Shown here: positions 55,701-64,000 of the stretch, in pieces | Position numbering within the stretch: the first letter of the stretch is position 1 | How the letters are laid out: each line of letters begins with the position of its first letter | NCBI RefSeq assembly: GCF_002005225.1 | Contig: NZ_CP019724.1 | Coordinates: 62,001-126,000 of the forward strand | Length of the DNA stretch: 64,000 nucleotides | Source: Streptomyces pactum | GTDB lineage: Bacteria > Actinomycetota > Actinomycetes > Streptomycetales > Streptomycetaceae | Direction of reading: 5' to 3' | Translations under genes and position numbers: made by a program | The notes under the pieces: generated by a model | What the model was told of the DNA's origin: nothing | Databases searched by the model: none | What the model saw: the letters and a program-made list of their open reading frames with translations, nothing else

Positions 55701-58700
55701 GAACTCGAGGTTGCCGTCCCGGCGCCGCCGCACCAGGTCTCCCGTGCGGTACATGCGCGCACCCCGGGCGCCGTACGGATCAGCGACGAACCGGCCGGCG
55801 GTCGCGGCCGGTTCCCCTCGATAGCCCCGGGCCAGTCCGGGACCTGACAGGTAGAGTTCCCCGACCATTCCGGGCAGCACCGGGCGCAGAGCGTGGTCGA
55901 GCACGTACGCCCTGGTGTTGGCAAGCGGCCGGCCGAGGGGCGGGGTACCACCATCGGTCAACGCCCCCGTGATGGTCGACGCCACCGTGCATTCAGTCGG
56001 GCCGTAGACATTCAGGACTCGGCAGGTCGAAGCCCATCGGTTGACGAGCGAACCGGGCACCGTCTCGCTGCCCAGTGCGAGCACGAAGCCGTCCGGCAGG
56101 GCACCGGGCTGGATGGCTGCGGCAACGGTCGGGGTCAGCGTCGTGTGCGTGACGCCGTGACGCGCCATCAGTTCAGCCAGGTTCGCCGCAGCAGTGACCC
56201 GGTCGCTATCGGGCAGCACCACGGCTGCACCTGATGACAGCGTGAACAGAAGGTCCCCGGTCGCCACGTCGAAGCCGGGTGAGGCGAACTCCAGAACACG
56301 GCTGTCTGGTGTGACTTGGTAGGCATCCGCGAGGCTGCGGGCCAGGCCCGGAAGTCCGCGGTGGGTCACCAGGACGCCCCGGGGTGTGCCGGTCGACCCG
56401 GAGGTGTGGATCAGGTAGGCCGGGTGGTCAGGCGTCCAGGGGACCAGCCGATCGGCGTCGGTCGGGTCGTGCGTGGGCAGGTTCGGCAGGTGTTGCGCCG
56501 GGTCCAGGACGGGTGCGGTCGTCGGTCCTACGTCGCCCTTGGCGAGAACCAGTGTGGGAGCGGCGCGGTCGAACAGCAGGCGCACTCGCTCGGGCGGGTA
56601 GTCGGGGTCCACTGGCAGATACGCTGCGCCGGATTTCAGCACCGCCAGCAGAGCGACGACCAGATCGATGGATTGTGGCAGGTGGAGCGCGACGATCTGT
56701 TCGGCACCGATCCCCCGCGCGATGAGCCGGTGAGCCAGCCGGTTGGCCCTCTCGTTCAGCTCCTGATAGCTGATCCGGTCCTCGCCGCACACGACGGCGT
56801 CGCGGTCGCGGTGGTGTCGGACCTGCCGTTCGAAGGCCGCCAGCGCGTGCTCGACGGGGACGGTGCGGTCCGTGTCGTTCCATGGGAACTGGTCGGTGGC
56901 CGGCTCCAGGCGTGCCGCACCGATCCGTAGTGTGGGATCGGCCGCGACCTGATCCAGGAAGAGAACCAGGCGTTCGGCGAGCTCCTCTCCTGTCCGTCGG
57001 TCGAACAGCTCCGTGGCGATCTCCAAGGCCCCGGTGAGGCCCAGGAGTTCCCCGTCGGGTCCGCGGCGCTCGGCGACGTTGACCGCGAGGTCGTACTTGG
57101 CCGCGGCGTAGCCGGTGGGGTGGGATCGCACGCCGACCCCGTCGAGGTCCAGCGCGGCCTCACGGTGCTGGTCGAACGCCAGCATCACCTGCACCAAGGG
57201 GTTTCGGGCCAACGACCGTTCGACGCCGAGGACGTCGACGAGCCGTTCGAAGGGCACGTCCTGGTGGGAGTACGCGGCGAGGTCGGTGCGCCGGACCCGG
57301 TCCAGCAGGGTGACGAAGTCCGGATCGCCACTGGTGTCGGTGCGCAGTACCAGAGTGTTGGCGAAGAAGCCGATCAGCGGTTCCAGCACACTGTCGCCGC
57401 GGCCGGCCACCGGTGTGCCGATCGGCACATCGGTGCCGGCGCCGTGCCGGGTGAGCACGGCGGCCAGGGCCGCGTGCAGCACCATGAACAGCGTCACGCC
57501 GTGGCGTTCGGCGAGTTCGGCGAGCGACCGGTGGGTCTCGGGCGAGACGGCGTACTCGACCACCGCGCCCTCGTGCCCGGCGACCGCGGGGCGCGGGCGG
57601 TCGGCGGGCAGCGCAAGCTCGTCGGGCATCCCGTCCAGCGCGCCGGTCCAGTAACGGATCTGCTGGGCCAGCACACTGTCGGGATCGTCCTCGTCGCCGA
57701 GCGTGGCGCGCTGCCACAGCGTGTGGTCCGCGTACTGCACGGCCAGCGGTTCCCAGTCAGGTGCGGTGCCTCGCCTGCGGGCGGCGTAGGCGGTCGACAG
57801 GTCCGCGCCGAGCGGGCCCAGCGACGCGCCGTCGGCGGCGATGTGGTGCACCACGAGCGACAGCACGTGGTCCTCGGGCGCGAGCCGGAACAGCGTCGCC
57901 CGCAGCGGTGCTTCGGTGGCGAGGTCGAACGGGTGGGACGACGCCGCAGCCAGCTCGGCGGGAAGCTCCTCGGTCCGCACGTCGCGCACCGGCATGCCGG
58001 GTGGGACGTCCTCGACGGACCGGACCCGCTGGTGGGGGACGCCCGCCTCGCTGCCGAACGTGGTGCGCAGCACCTCGTGCCGGTCCACCACATCCCGCAG
58101 CGCGTCCCGCAGCGCCGCGTCGTCCAGCGGGCCGGTCAGCCGCAGCGCGAACGGGATGTTGTACGTGGCCGACGGCCCCTCCACCTGGTGGAGCACCCAC
58201 AGCCGTAGCTGCGCGAAGGACAGCGGGATCCGTGCGGGCCGGGACATGGCCACCACCGCGGGACGGCCGGCGCCGTGTTCGTCGAGTACGGCGTCGAGCC
58301 CGTGCACCGTCGGCACCTCGAACAGCCGGCGGATGGGGAGTTCCACCCCGAGCGTCTCGCGGACCCGGCTGACCAGGCGCGTGGCCAGCAAGGAGTGTCC
58401 GCCGAGCGCGAAGAAGTCGTCGTGCACGCCCACCGCGGGCTTGCCGAGCACATCGGCGAAGAGCCCGCACAGGATCTCCTGCCGCGGCGTGGCCGGCGGC
58501 GTCCGCTCACCGACCCACGGCGTCGGGTCCGCACCGGCGGCGGTGACCTCGTCGGTGCCGGTGAGGACGGTGTACGAGGCCGGCACCAGGTGCTCGGGCA
58601 GCCACTGCAGGGCGAAGGCGCGCAACCGGTCGGCGTCGCAGGCGACGTCCTGCGAGGTCACCACGTGGACGGCGACCGAACGCTCCGACGGCTGTGCGGC

Positions 58701-61700
58701 GTCGCGCAGTACGGCGGCGACCTCCCGTACGCCGTCGAACTGGGCGAGCACCTCCTCGATCCGGGCCAGGTCAATCTCCCGGTCCGCCGGCACCGGCCGC
58801 AGCCGGTGGTCGAGTGCGTCTCCCCCGGACAGGTCCACAGCGCCGATCGGCAGTGCCGGGTCGGCCGCGACGGCCGTCAACAGCCGCCGCAACCGGTCGG
58901 TGATCCGCTCCACGGTGTCCCGGTCGAACAGGTCCGACCGGTACTCCACCATGCCGGCCACGCCGCCGGGGCGGCCTGCCACCGGTTCCCGTTCGGCGAG
59001 GTTGAAGCCCAGGTCGAAGTTGACCGCGCCGACGTCCAGTGGCTCGCCGGTGATGCGCACGCCGGGCAGCGTGACGTCCGTCCGCGGCGCGTTCTGCAGC
59101 ACCAGCATCACCTGGAACAGCGGATGACGGGCGAGGGACCGCTGCGGGTTGAGTGCCTCGACGAGGTACTCGAACGGCAGCTCCTGGTTGTCGTACGCCG
59201 CCAGGTCGACCTGCCGGGCCCGGTCCAGCAGTTCGCCGAACGACGGGTCGCCGGAGGTGTCGAGGCGCAGCACCAACGTGTTGACGAAGAAGCCCACGAG
59301 GTTCTCGACCGCCGCCTCGGTCCGGCCGGCGATGGCGCCGCCGAGCACGACGTCCGTGCCCGCGCCGAGCCGGGTGAGGACGGCGGCCAGGGCGCTCTGC
59401 ACCACCATGAACAGGCTGGCCCGGTGCTTCCGCGCGACGTCGAGCAGCTTGGCGTGCAGTGCGGCGTCGAGTTCGAAGGCGAGCCGCTCGCCCGCCGGTG
59501 CGGCGGCCGCGGACCGCGGCCGGTCGACCGGCAGGGGCATCTCAGGGGGTGCCGCAGCGAGCGTCCGCCGCCAGTACACGAGCTGCCGGGAGACGGCGCT
59601 GTCGGGGTCCGCGGTGCTGCCGAGCACCTCGCGTTGCCACAGGGCGTAGTCGGCGTAGCTCACGGCGAGTTCCGGCCAGGCCGGCTCCTCGTCGTGCAGG
59701 CGGGCCCGGTAGGCGGCGGTGAGGTCGCGGGCGAGCGGGCCGATGGACCAGCCGTCGCCGGCGATGTGGTGCAGGACCAGCAACAGCACGTGTTCCCGCG
59801 GAGCCACCGCGAAGAGCGTGGCGCGCAACGGGGGGTCCAGCGTGACGTCGAAGGGCGTCCGCGCCGCCGCGGCCAGGGCCTGTGGCAGAGCGGCGGGGTC
59901 GACGTCCACCACGGGGCATGCCGGACGCGCCTGCTCGGCCGGCGATACGAGCTGGAAGGGTTCGCCGTCCTGCTCGGGGAAGACCGTGCGGAGCGTCTCG
60001 TGCCGGTCCACCAGGTCGCCGAGCGCGGCCCGCAGCGCGGCTCGGTCGAGGCTGCCGTGCAACCGCAGCACCAGCGGAAGGTTGTAGCTGGGCGAGGACG
60101 TCTCGAAGCGGTTGAGGAACCACAGGCGCAACTGGGCGAACGACAGCGGCACCCGCTCCGGCCGGGGCCGCCGCATCAGCGCCGGCCGGGCCGGCTGCTC
60201 GGCTTCCAGCCGTTCGCTGAGCGCCGCGACGGTGGGGCCCTCGAAGATCCGGCGGATGGGGATCTCGGTCCCGGTGACCGTCCTGATCCTGCTGACCAGC
60301 CTGGTCGCCAGCAGCGAGTGGCCGCCGAGGGCGAAGAAGTCGTCGTCGATGGTCACCTTCGGCACTCCGAGCACTTCGGCGAACAGCTCGCAGAGCACGT
60401 TCTCGCGCGACGTGCGAGGCGGCCGGCCGGCCGACAGGGCGCCGAAGTCGGGCTTCGGCAGCGCCCGCCGGTCCAGCTTGCCGTTGACGGTGAGCGGCAG
60501 TTGATCGAGTGCCACGAAGGCAGCGGGAATCATGTAGTCCGGCAGCCACCGGCGCAGTCGGGTGCGCAGTTCGTCGTTGAACGCGCGCAGCCTGCGGGTG
60601 CGGGCCGGGCTGTTGGCGTGGACCAGCGGGTCGGCCCCGGCCCGAGGTCCTTCGTACGCCGGCACCACGGCGGCGGAAGCGTCGCGCGGCAGGAAGACCG
60701 CGTCGAAGCACTCGTCGCGGCCGTACGCGGACCAGGTGGTCACCACCTGGAAGCCGCAGCGCGCGCCGAGGTCGTGGAGATCCTCCGGATCGACCCCGGC
60801 GGCTTCGGCGTGCAGTTCGGAAAGGACCCGCGCGACGCCGCCGCCCCGGTTGAGTTCGCTCATCGCGTCGAACTCGGCCAGCAGCCTGCCGTTGGGCACC
60901 TCGGTCACCCGCAGGCCGGTCGGCGCGTCGCGCAGCGCGTCGGCCAGCGTGTCGATGGCGGCGTCGGTGGGCGCGTCGGCCGGGGCCAGGTCCGCCCAGG
61001 GCAGTCGGGGCAACCGGTCGACGGGCTGCGCGGCGGTGGGCGCTTTGGTGATCACCACTTCGTAGCGGTAGCGCGACAGCTCGTTGTCGAACCTGCCCCG
61101 CTTGAGCCTGACGTCCACCCCGCCGATACCCGGCAGCGAGCGGCCCAGGGCGACGAAGAAGTCGGGCGCCAGGAGCAGTTCCTCCTCGGTGGCGACCTTC
61201 TGCTCCACCACCGCGCGGACCGACGAGGTGTCGGATTCCTCCGTGAGTCGGTGGGCGGCGACGGCGCTCTGCAGGCAGCGCAGCAGGCGCAGATTCCGGA
61301 TGTCGCCCAGGACGATCGCGCCGCCTGGCACCAGCAGCTCCAGGCATGCGCGCAGGACGTCCACGAGATAGCCGGCGTGGGGGAAGTACTGGACCACGGA
61401 GTTGAGGACGATGGTGTCGAAGAAGTCGCGGGGCAGCCCGTCCGTGTCGTCGGCGGCCTGTACGCGCAGCCGCACTCCCGGCAGGTCCTCGCCGCGCGCC
61501 CGGAGCTGCTCCTGCAGCGCGGCGATGACCGACGGGGAGAAGTCGGTTCCCCAGTACGCCTCGCAGTGCGGGGCGAGCCGGGACAGCAACAGCCCATTGC
61601 CGACGCCGATCTCCAGCACCCGGCGGGGGTCGAGGCGCAGTACCTGGTCGACGGCGGCCGACCGCCACCGCTCCATGTCCTCCAGCGGGATGTGCCGGCC

Positions 61701-64000
61701 GTCGTAACTGCTCTGCCAGACGGTGAAGTCGTCCCAGAAGCCGCCGTCCGCGACCTGCTCGGTGTAGAGCGAGTCGTACAGCTCGCGCCAGAACCGGACC
61801 TGCTCGTCCTCCTCCTGCTCGTCCCGGCCGGCTGCCCACTCGGCGCCGGGAACGACATAGCCGACGAGTCGGCGTTCGCCGTCGCTCGCCCGGCCGAGCA
61901 GGACCGTGGCCTCGGCGATGTGCTCCTGCCGCGACAACGCGGCCTCGATCTCGCCCAGTTCGATGCGGAAGCCGCGCACCTTGACCTGGTCGTCGGCCCG
62001 GCCGACGAAGGCGAGTCCGCCGCCCCGCCGCCAGCGCACGAGGTCGCCGGTGCGGTACATCCGGCCGCCCGGTTCGTCGAACGGATCGGCGACGAACCGC
62101 TCAGCGGTCAGCGGCCTGCGGTTGAGGTAACCCCGGCCGAGCCCCGTGCCGGCGATGTACAGCTCGCCGGTGACCCCGCACGGCACCGGGCGGAGGCTGG
62201 CGTCCAGCACGTACATCCGGACGTTCTGGGTCTGGCTGCCCACCGGGGGCGGGCCGTCGGTGGCCGTTGGGGACGGGTCGACCTCCGCCAGGGTGCTCCA
62301 CACGGTGGTCTCGGTGGGCCCGTAGAGGTTGACCACCTGGCTGCCCACCGCGCCCATCTGTTCGGCGACGCTGCTGGTCAGCGCCTCACCGCCGACGAGC
62401 AGCCGCAGACCGCGCAGGCCTTCGGGGGCGTTGGCCAGCATCGTGCGGTACAGCGAGGGGGTGGCCTGGAGGACCGTGGCCCCGCTCGCCGCGGCGAGTC
62501 CCGACAGCGCGACCGGGTTGCGGATGGTCTCCGGCTCGGCGATGAGCACGCTTGCGCCGTGCAGCAGCGGCAGGTAGACGTCGACGGCGACGATGTCGAA
62601 CGCGATCGTCGCCGTCGCCAGGACGCGGTCGTGCGGACCGACCGGGAACCGCTCGGCGAATCCGGTCAGGTTGTTGATGATGCTCCGGTACGAGATCAGC
62701 ACGCCCTTGGGGCGGCCGGTGGAGCCGGAGGTGTAAATGATGTAGGCGGCGTTGTCCGGCCGGATCGGCGATACGCGGTCGGTGTCGACGGGATCGGTGC
62801 TCGCACGCGCGGACAGCCCGTCCTCTGCCGCGGGATCGCCGAGAACGATCGTCGGGGTGTCGGTCTCCGGCAGGGTGGGCGCGATCTCCGTACGGGTGAT
62901 GAGCGCGACGGGGCGGGCGTCCGAGATCAGGAACGCCAGACGCTCCGCCGGATGGGCGGGGTCCATGGGGAGGTACACCGCGCCGGCCTTCTGCACGGCC
63001 AGCATCGCCACGACCATGTCCACCGAGCGCGGGACGGCCAGCGCCACGACGTGCTCCGGGCCGATGCCCCGGGCGATCAGCTCCCGGGCCAGCCGGTTGC
63101 TGCGCTCGTTGAGCTGTGCGTACGTCGCCTGCTCGGTGCCGCAGCGCACCGCCAGGGCGTCGGGGGCGGCGGCGACCTGCTGCTGGAACCGCTCGTGCAG
63201 GTAGTGGTCGGGCAGGGGCCGGGCGGTGTCGTTCCTGGCCGTCAGCAGGTCGCGTCGCTCGTCGGGGCCGAGGTAGTCGACGTGCTCGATGGGTGTCGCG
63301 GGATCGCGCAGCACGGCGCGCAGGAAGGCTTCGTACCAGGCGACGAGCCGCTCCACGGTCTCCCGGTCGAACAGGTCGGTGGCGTACTCGACCGTGCCGT
63401 ACACCCCGTCGGGGCTCCCCGTCGCGGTGCGCCGCTCGGCCATGCTGACGAACAGGTCGAACTTGGCGTTGCGGGCGTGCACGGGGTACGGGGTAGCGGT
63501 CAACCCGGCCAGGTCGGCTGTCACGGCCGCCACGTTCTGGAGCGCGAACATCACCTGGAACAGCGCGTTGCCGGACAGCGAGCGTGCGGGGTTGAGTGTC
63601 TCGACCAGGTGCTCGAACGCCAGGTCCTGGTGGGCGTAGGCGTCGAGGTCGGTGGTGCGGACCCGGGCCAGCAGTTCCCGGAAGCCGGGGTTGTCCGACG
63701 TGTCCGTCCGCAGTACCAGCGTGTTGACGAAGAAGCCGACCAGCGGGTCGAGGATGTCGTCGGTGCGGCCTGCGACAGGCGTGCCGAGCGGGATGTCGGT
63801 GCCGGCCCCGAGCCGGGTCAGCAGAGCGGCGAAGGCGGCCTGCAGCACCATGAACAGGGTGGCCCCGTCGGTCCGCGCCAGGGTGGTGAGACCGGCGTGC
63901 AGGTCCGCGTCGAACGTGAAGTCGACGGTGTCGCCGCGATAGCTGGCCATCGGGGGGCGCGGCCGGTCGGTCGGCAATTCCAGCTCCGCTGCGACGCCGT
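49728..64000 (-). CDS. Nonribosomal peptide synthetase, 3' part (at least four modules, TE-terminated)
   Basis: The open frame continues past the right edge, so the N-terminus is missing. Order in the window: C1 (C-terminal half, to about 63250); A1 ([12 protein letters not shown]) with an embedded SAM methyltransferase (61035-61815); T1 (GGHSLLA, about 60320); C2 (HHIAGDGWS); a 110-residue adenylation remnant (58500-58830); T2 (GGHSLLA, about 58390); C3 (HHIAADGAS); A2 ([12 protein letters not shown]); T3 (GGDSILA, about 55240); E ([11 protein letters not shown]); C4 ([27 protein letters not shown] type after E); A3 ([12 protein letters not shown]); T4 (GGDSLLA, about 50660); TE ([11 protein letters not shown]). 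Hand-read codes: A1 DIVQVGLV, A2 DVGTAGVV, A3 DALWWGGV (A3 valine-like, others unassigned). The product should hold one N-methyl and one D residue. Confidence 0.95.
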   Translation of the reverse strand, partial: GVAAELELPTDRPRPPMASYRGDTVDFTFDADLHAGLTTLARTDGATLFMVLQAAFAALLTRLGAGTDIPLGTPVAGRTDDILDPLVGFFVNTLVLRTDTSDNPGFRELLARVRTTDLDAYAHQDLAFEHLVETLNPARSLSGNALFQVMFALQNVAAVTADLAGLTATPYPVHARNAKFDLFVSMAERRTATGSPDGVYGTVEYATDLFDRETVERLVAWYEAFLRAVLRDPATPIEHVDYLGPDERRDLLTARNDTARPLPDHYLHERFQQQVAAAPDALAVRCGTEQATYAQLNERSNRLARELIARGIGPEHVVALAVPRSVDMVVAMLAVQKAGAVYLPMDPAHPAERLAFLISDARPVALITRTEIAPTLPETDTPTIVLGDPAAEDGLSARASTDPVDTDRVSPIRPDNAAYIIYTSGSTGRPKGVLISYRSIINNLTGFAERFPVGPHDRVLATATIAFDIVAVDVYLPLLHGASVLIAEPETIRNPVALSGLAAASGATVLQATPSLYRTMLANAPEGLRGLRLLVGGEALTSSVAEQMGAVGSQVVNLYGPTETTVWSTLAEVDPSPTATDGPPPVGSQTQNVRMYVLDASLRPVPCGVTGELYIAGTGLGRGYLNRRPLTAERFVADPFDEPGGRMYRTGDLVRWRRGGGLAFVGRADDQVKVRGFRIELGEIEAALSRQEHIAEATVLLGRASDGERRLVGYVVPGAEWAAGRDEQEEDEQVRFWRELYDSLYTEQVADGGFWDDFTVWQSSYDGRHIPLEDMERWRSAAVDQVLRLDPRRVLEIGVGNGLLLSRLAPHCEAYWGTDFSPSVIAALQEQLRARGEDLPGVRLRVQAADDTDGLPRDFFDTIVLNSVVQYFPHAGYLVDVLRACLELLVPGGAIVLGDIRNLRLLRCLQSAVAAHRLTEESDTSSVRAVVEQKVATEEELLLAPDFFVALGRSLPGIGGVDVRLKRGRFDNELSRYRYEVVITKAPTAAQPVDRLPRLPWADLAPADAPTDAAIDTLADALRDAPTGLRVTEVPNGRLLAEFDAMSELNRGGGVARVLSELHAEAAGVDPEDLHDLGARCGFQVVTTWSAYGRDECFDAVFLPRDASAAVVPAYEGPRAGADPLVHANSPARTRRLRAFNDELRTRLRRWLPDYMIPAAFVALDQLPLTVNGKLDRRALPKPDFGALSAGRPPRTSRENVLCELFAEVLGVPKVTIDDDFFALGGHSLLATRLVSRIRTVTGTEIPIRRIFEGPTVAALSERLEAEQPARPALMRRPRPERVPLSFAQLRLWFLNRFETSSPSYNLPLVLRLHGSLDRAALRAALGDLVDRHETLRTVFPEQDGEPFQLVSPAEQARPACPVVDVDPAALPQALAAAARTPFDVTLDPPLRATLFAVAPREHVLLLVLHHIAGDGWSIGPLARDLTAAYRARLHDEEPAWPELAVSYADYALWQREVLGSTADPDSAVSRQLVYWRRTLAAAPPEMPLPVDRPRSAAAAPAGERLAFELDAALHAKLLDVARKHRASLFMVVQSALAAVLTRLGAGTDVVLGGAIAGRTEAAVENLVGFFVNTLVLRLDTSGDPSFGELLDRARQVDLAAYDNQELPFEYLVEALNPQRSLARHPLFQVMLVLQNAPRTDVTLPGVRITGEPLDVGAVNFDLGFNLAEREPVAGRPGGVAGMVEYRSDLFDRDTVERITDRLRRLLTAVAADPALPIGAVDLSGGDALDHRLRPVPADREIDLARIEEVLAQFDGVREVAAVLRDAAQPSERSVAVHVVTSQDVACDADRLRAFALQWLPEHLVPASYTVLTGTDEVTAAGADPTPWVGERTPPATPRQEILCGLFADVLGKPAVGVHDDFFALGGHSLLATRLVSRVRETLGVELPIRRLFEVPTVHGLDAVLDEHGAGRPAVVAMSRPARIPLSFAQLRLWVLHQVEGPSATYNIPFALRLTGPLDDAALRDALRDVVDRHEVLRTTFGSEAGVPHQRVRSVEDVPPGMPVRDVRTEELPAELAAASSHPFDLATEAPLRATLFRLAPEDHVLSLVVHHIAADGASLGPLGADLSTAYAARRRGTAPDWEPLAVQYADHTLWQRATLGDEDDPDSVLAQQIRYWTGALDGMPDELALPADRPRPAVAGHEGAVVEYAVSPETHRSLAELAERHGVTLFMVLHAALAAVLTRHGAGTDVPIGTPVAGRGDSVLEPLIGFFANTLVLRTDTSGDPDFVTLLDRVRRTDLAAYSHQDVPFERLVDVLGVERSLARNPLVQVMLAFDQHREAALDLDGVGVRSHPTGYAAAKYDLAVNVAERRGPDGELLGLTGALEIATELFDRRTGEELAERLVLFLDQVAADPTLRIGAARLEPATDQFPWNDTDRTVPVEHALAAFERQVRHHRDRDAVVCGEDRISYQELNERANRLAHRLIARGIGAEQIVALHLPQSIDLVVALLAVLKSGAAYLPVDPDYPPERVRLLFDRAAPTLVLAKGDVGPTTAPVLDPAQHLPNLPTHDPTDADRLVPWTPDHPAYLIHTSGSTGTPRGVLVTHRGLPGLARSLADAYQVTPDSRVLEFASPGFDVATGDLLFTLSSGAAVVLPDSDRVTAAANLAELMARHGVTHTTLTPTVAAAIQPGALPDGFVLALGSETVPGSLVNRWASTCRVLNVYGPTECTVASTITGALTDGGTPPLGRPLANTRAYVLDHALRPVLPGMVGELYLSGPGLARGYRGEPAATAGRFVADPYGARGARMYRTGDLVRRRRDGNLEFIGRADGQVKIRGHRVELGEVEQNLLGHPCVRAAAAAAFTTPTGERLAGYVVAEPGGVNLPELRGWLAERVPDHLVPTALVPVDSLPFTAHGKVDRTRLPAPLTHTDKGAGRVSDAASGTEDERILCRLIADLLGQPAPPVDGHFFELGGDSILAIQLVSRAGREGLSLTTRDVFAHPVIAELAAVARSGRRTSAVVSERGVGSVPLTPIMHWLRELGDDVADFQQSVVVPVPPGLGQEQVSLALQSVVDHHDALRMRLSRDHDTELWALDIPEPGAVTAHDLLVCVDASTLSGEDLSRLTARSVAEARARLDPDNGVMLEAAWLSSGPGATSRLALTAHHLVIDAVSWRILAADLAAAFADLTAGRPIELAPVGTSFKRWAQELVASCGNRTRLAETRYWATVLRTPDPLLGERALDPETDTVATARSLRRTAPNGTTAALLTEVPAAFHGRVTDALLTALALAVDEWRTRRDIPATSAVLVDVEGHGRVEHDGMDLTRTVGWFTTLHPVALDPGALDWAEVRRGDDGIGAAVKRVKEQLRSVPDSGIGFGLLRYLNPQTMSALARAGAPQICVNYLGRLSGSPETDVAAALPRETATRALAHAVALDTLVRDTPQGPRLVANWTWPSDLLAERDMAELADLWFEALAGIVDHARRTAGGRTPSDFPLVDLDQKQVDWIEQTWPAPADVLPLAPLQEGMLFHALLRGRSDSGDPYGDEPDGDDPYVVQTILAVPGSPSPNTLERAVQTVLDRHDALRAAFVQPPDGPWVQVIPEKVRAPWRVRTAADQAELAALAAAERREGFDPSDPPLARFLLVQMPDDGHAASERSAGHRLVVTNHHMLLDGWSLPLLLREIFAACRPGADEGRDGDGLPAPTPYRAYASWLAQQDVQAAERIWQAALSGVDGCLVVPGAGRTTGPRRELHRRLPERVAARLRDTGRTLGVTTSTMVHTAWGLVLGRLTGRWDVVFGSVVSGRPPAVPGIESMIGCLINTVPVRLRPRPGESAAKLLRRLQTEQAALGEAHHLTLAAAHRLAGVGELFDTLVAFENYPVDGGAVRTGAGEEAVRLEQARDGMHYPLGLVAAAAPDGLGLRLIHRADLIPPDRAEQVMTWLCDVLESLAADPGQPVERVAGRPVGTASAIGPAGPTPDRDPIAVFADRVAETPDHPAVVGQDHTVTYAELDAWSDRLARTLAAAGAGPESTVALLLDRTPAMIAALLGVLKAGAGYVPLDRRFPTRRMHDIITESSATVLLADGDVPADLAIPVIVPDPAEPPGDGDRADVELRPVPARALAYVMYTSGSSGRPKGVAVSRREIAWLTGQDAFRTPRRVLVHSPLAFDASTLEIWCTLLNGGCAVLAPGGDPDTAELARVIRAERVTRAWLTAGLFRILVEDEPSCFADMREVWTGGDVVPPATAKDLLRRHPGLTLMNGYGPTETTVFATAHRIPAADAVGGTVPIGQPLPGTRVRLLDDSLRPVPDGSVGEVYIAGDGVGRGYIAQPRLTAARYVAETNGSGRRMYRTGDLARLGPDGRLDYVGRVDAQLKIRGFRVEPGETETALTTHPGVAHCVVVASGEPARARLTAHVVPAAGQLPEEAELIRYAEGLLPAYQVPAVVWIRDSLPVTPNGKVDRAALGAATSGRRCVVAPANQVEEALCALYREVLDVAEVGTDDDFFDLGGDSLLAMRLIGRIRHRLGGQTTIRDLFRSPTVAGLAARHITGGAIARDTAFDTVLPLRADGTEAPVFCFPPASGLGWRYSGLIRELPRGVPIYALQARGYVDGGPLPGTVSEIAADYAARIAELSPGPYRLLGWSFGGLVAHEVARMLRDTGGKVTFLALLDTAPAGGVVTRVPDRATILRSLLESVDGPPERLPDGLTAQSAEALLREHDNPMVALLGERSSRLVEIARHFTELSATHTPGTFDGDMVFLPAARGRAEGPLTEERWRPYVTGTITTRPIDCEHHQMLDVAPLRDIGSVLREFVDDTGASA
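58500..58830 (-). other. Adenylation-domain remnant (core A1-A7 absent) in NRPS module 2
   Basis: Between C2 and T2 only the small C-terminal subdomain of an A domain is left. [20 protein letters not shown] corresponds to the A8 region (normally ELGEIE..L..HP.V..A). [20 protein letters not shown] corresponds to A9. No YTSGSTG, no YGPTE and no A10 NGK..R are present. A full A domain needs about 500 residues; this linker is about 110. The module therefore cannot activate its own amino acid. Confidence 0.85.
61035..61815 (-). other. Embedded N-methyltransferase domain of NRPS module A1
   Basis: Inserted between A8 ([12 protein letters not shown]) and A10 ([10 protein letters not shown]) of A1. 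SAM motif I is [20 protein letters not shown], followed by [18 protein letters not shown] and [20 protein letters not shown]. This is the classic nMT layout. The post-MT stretch (about 60600-61035) carries the usual [16 protein letters not shown] segment. Confidence 0.85.

Noticed and set aside
55400-56880. A2 domain inactive because the A3 motif has Arg for Lys (GTPRGV)
   Set aside because: The A3 lysine varies in active enzymes and the catalytic A10 lysine is present (HGKVDR).

Overview
The window looks like a Streptomyces (or close actinomycete) chromosome segment. GC content and codon bias are very high, GTG starts are common, and it carries a SARP activator, a mycothiol-type dehydrogenase remnant, an MbtH protein and a large NRPS. 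I found no housekeeping block. It splits into an accessory, rearranged left half and a biosynthetic gene cluster (BGC) in the right half.

1-4.8 kb: a long, badly decayed CRISPR array with I-E-like 29-nt repeats and about 43 repeat units. It is split by a complete IS21-family element (istA/istB) that landed inside one repeat and left a 6-bp target duplication. No cas gene is visible, but the array runs off the left edge.

4.8-31 kb: accessory DNA. It holds a broken copy and an intact copy of an Mrr-type nuclease, a three-gene sigma-factor operon, an XRE regulator, a secreted NucA/NucB-type DNase, a CoiA-like protein, two toxin-antitoxin pairs, an ISL3 element, and two RHS/YD-repeat polymorphic-toxin loci with immunity-type genes. 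The second RHS gene has a deaminase-like tip and has lost its 5' end. Between about 30.9 and 32.3 kb, three truncated genes are fused end to end (RHS, S-(hydroxymethyl)mycothiol dehydrogenase, a coiled-coil SMC-like protein) and run into a ketosynthase missing its first residues. This is a clear recombination scar at the left edge of the BGC.

32-64 kb: an NRPS cluster of unknown product. The minus-strand operon, mostly translationally coupled, encodes NRPS > type II thioesterase > crotonyl-CoA carboxylase/reductase-like enzyme > family III CoA-transferase > P450 > MbtH. The NRPS N-terminus lies beyond the right edge. Its visible modules are (C)-A-MT-T / C-[A deleted]-T / C-A-T-E / C-A-T-TE. 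The plus-strand genes are a DUF2156 (MprF/VlmA-like) aminoacyl-tRNA transferase, a 53-aa protein, a fatty-acid desaturase, an MFS exporter and FabI. Flanking genes are a second-type seryl-tRNA synthetase, a SARP activator, a DinB-like protein, and a DHA2 exporter/TetR pair with operators.

The most exciting feature is a pair of almost identical tRNA-Ser-like genes (39190-39283 and 39314-39407, minus strand), divergent from the aminoacyltransferase gene. They keep the acceptor stem, D arm, long variable arm, T arm and G73 of tRNA-Ser, but the anticodon loop is replaced by a cUUCGg tetraloop hairpin. SerRS does not read the anticodon. These RNAs could therefore be charged by the cluster's own SerRS and serve only as seryl donors for the DUF2156 enzyme, separate from translation. 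An NRPS module that has lost its adenylation core, with no visible A domain showing a serine-like code, makes a seryl-tRNA-fed assembly line worth testing.
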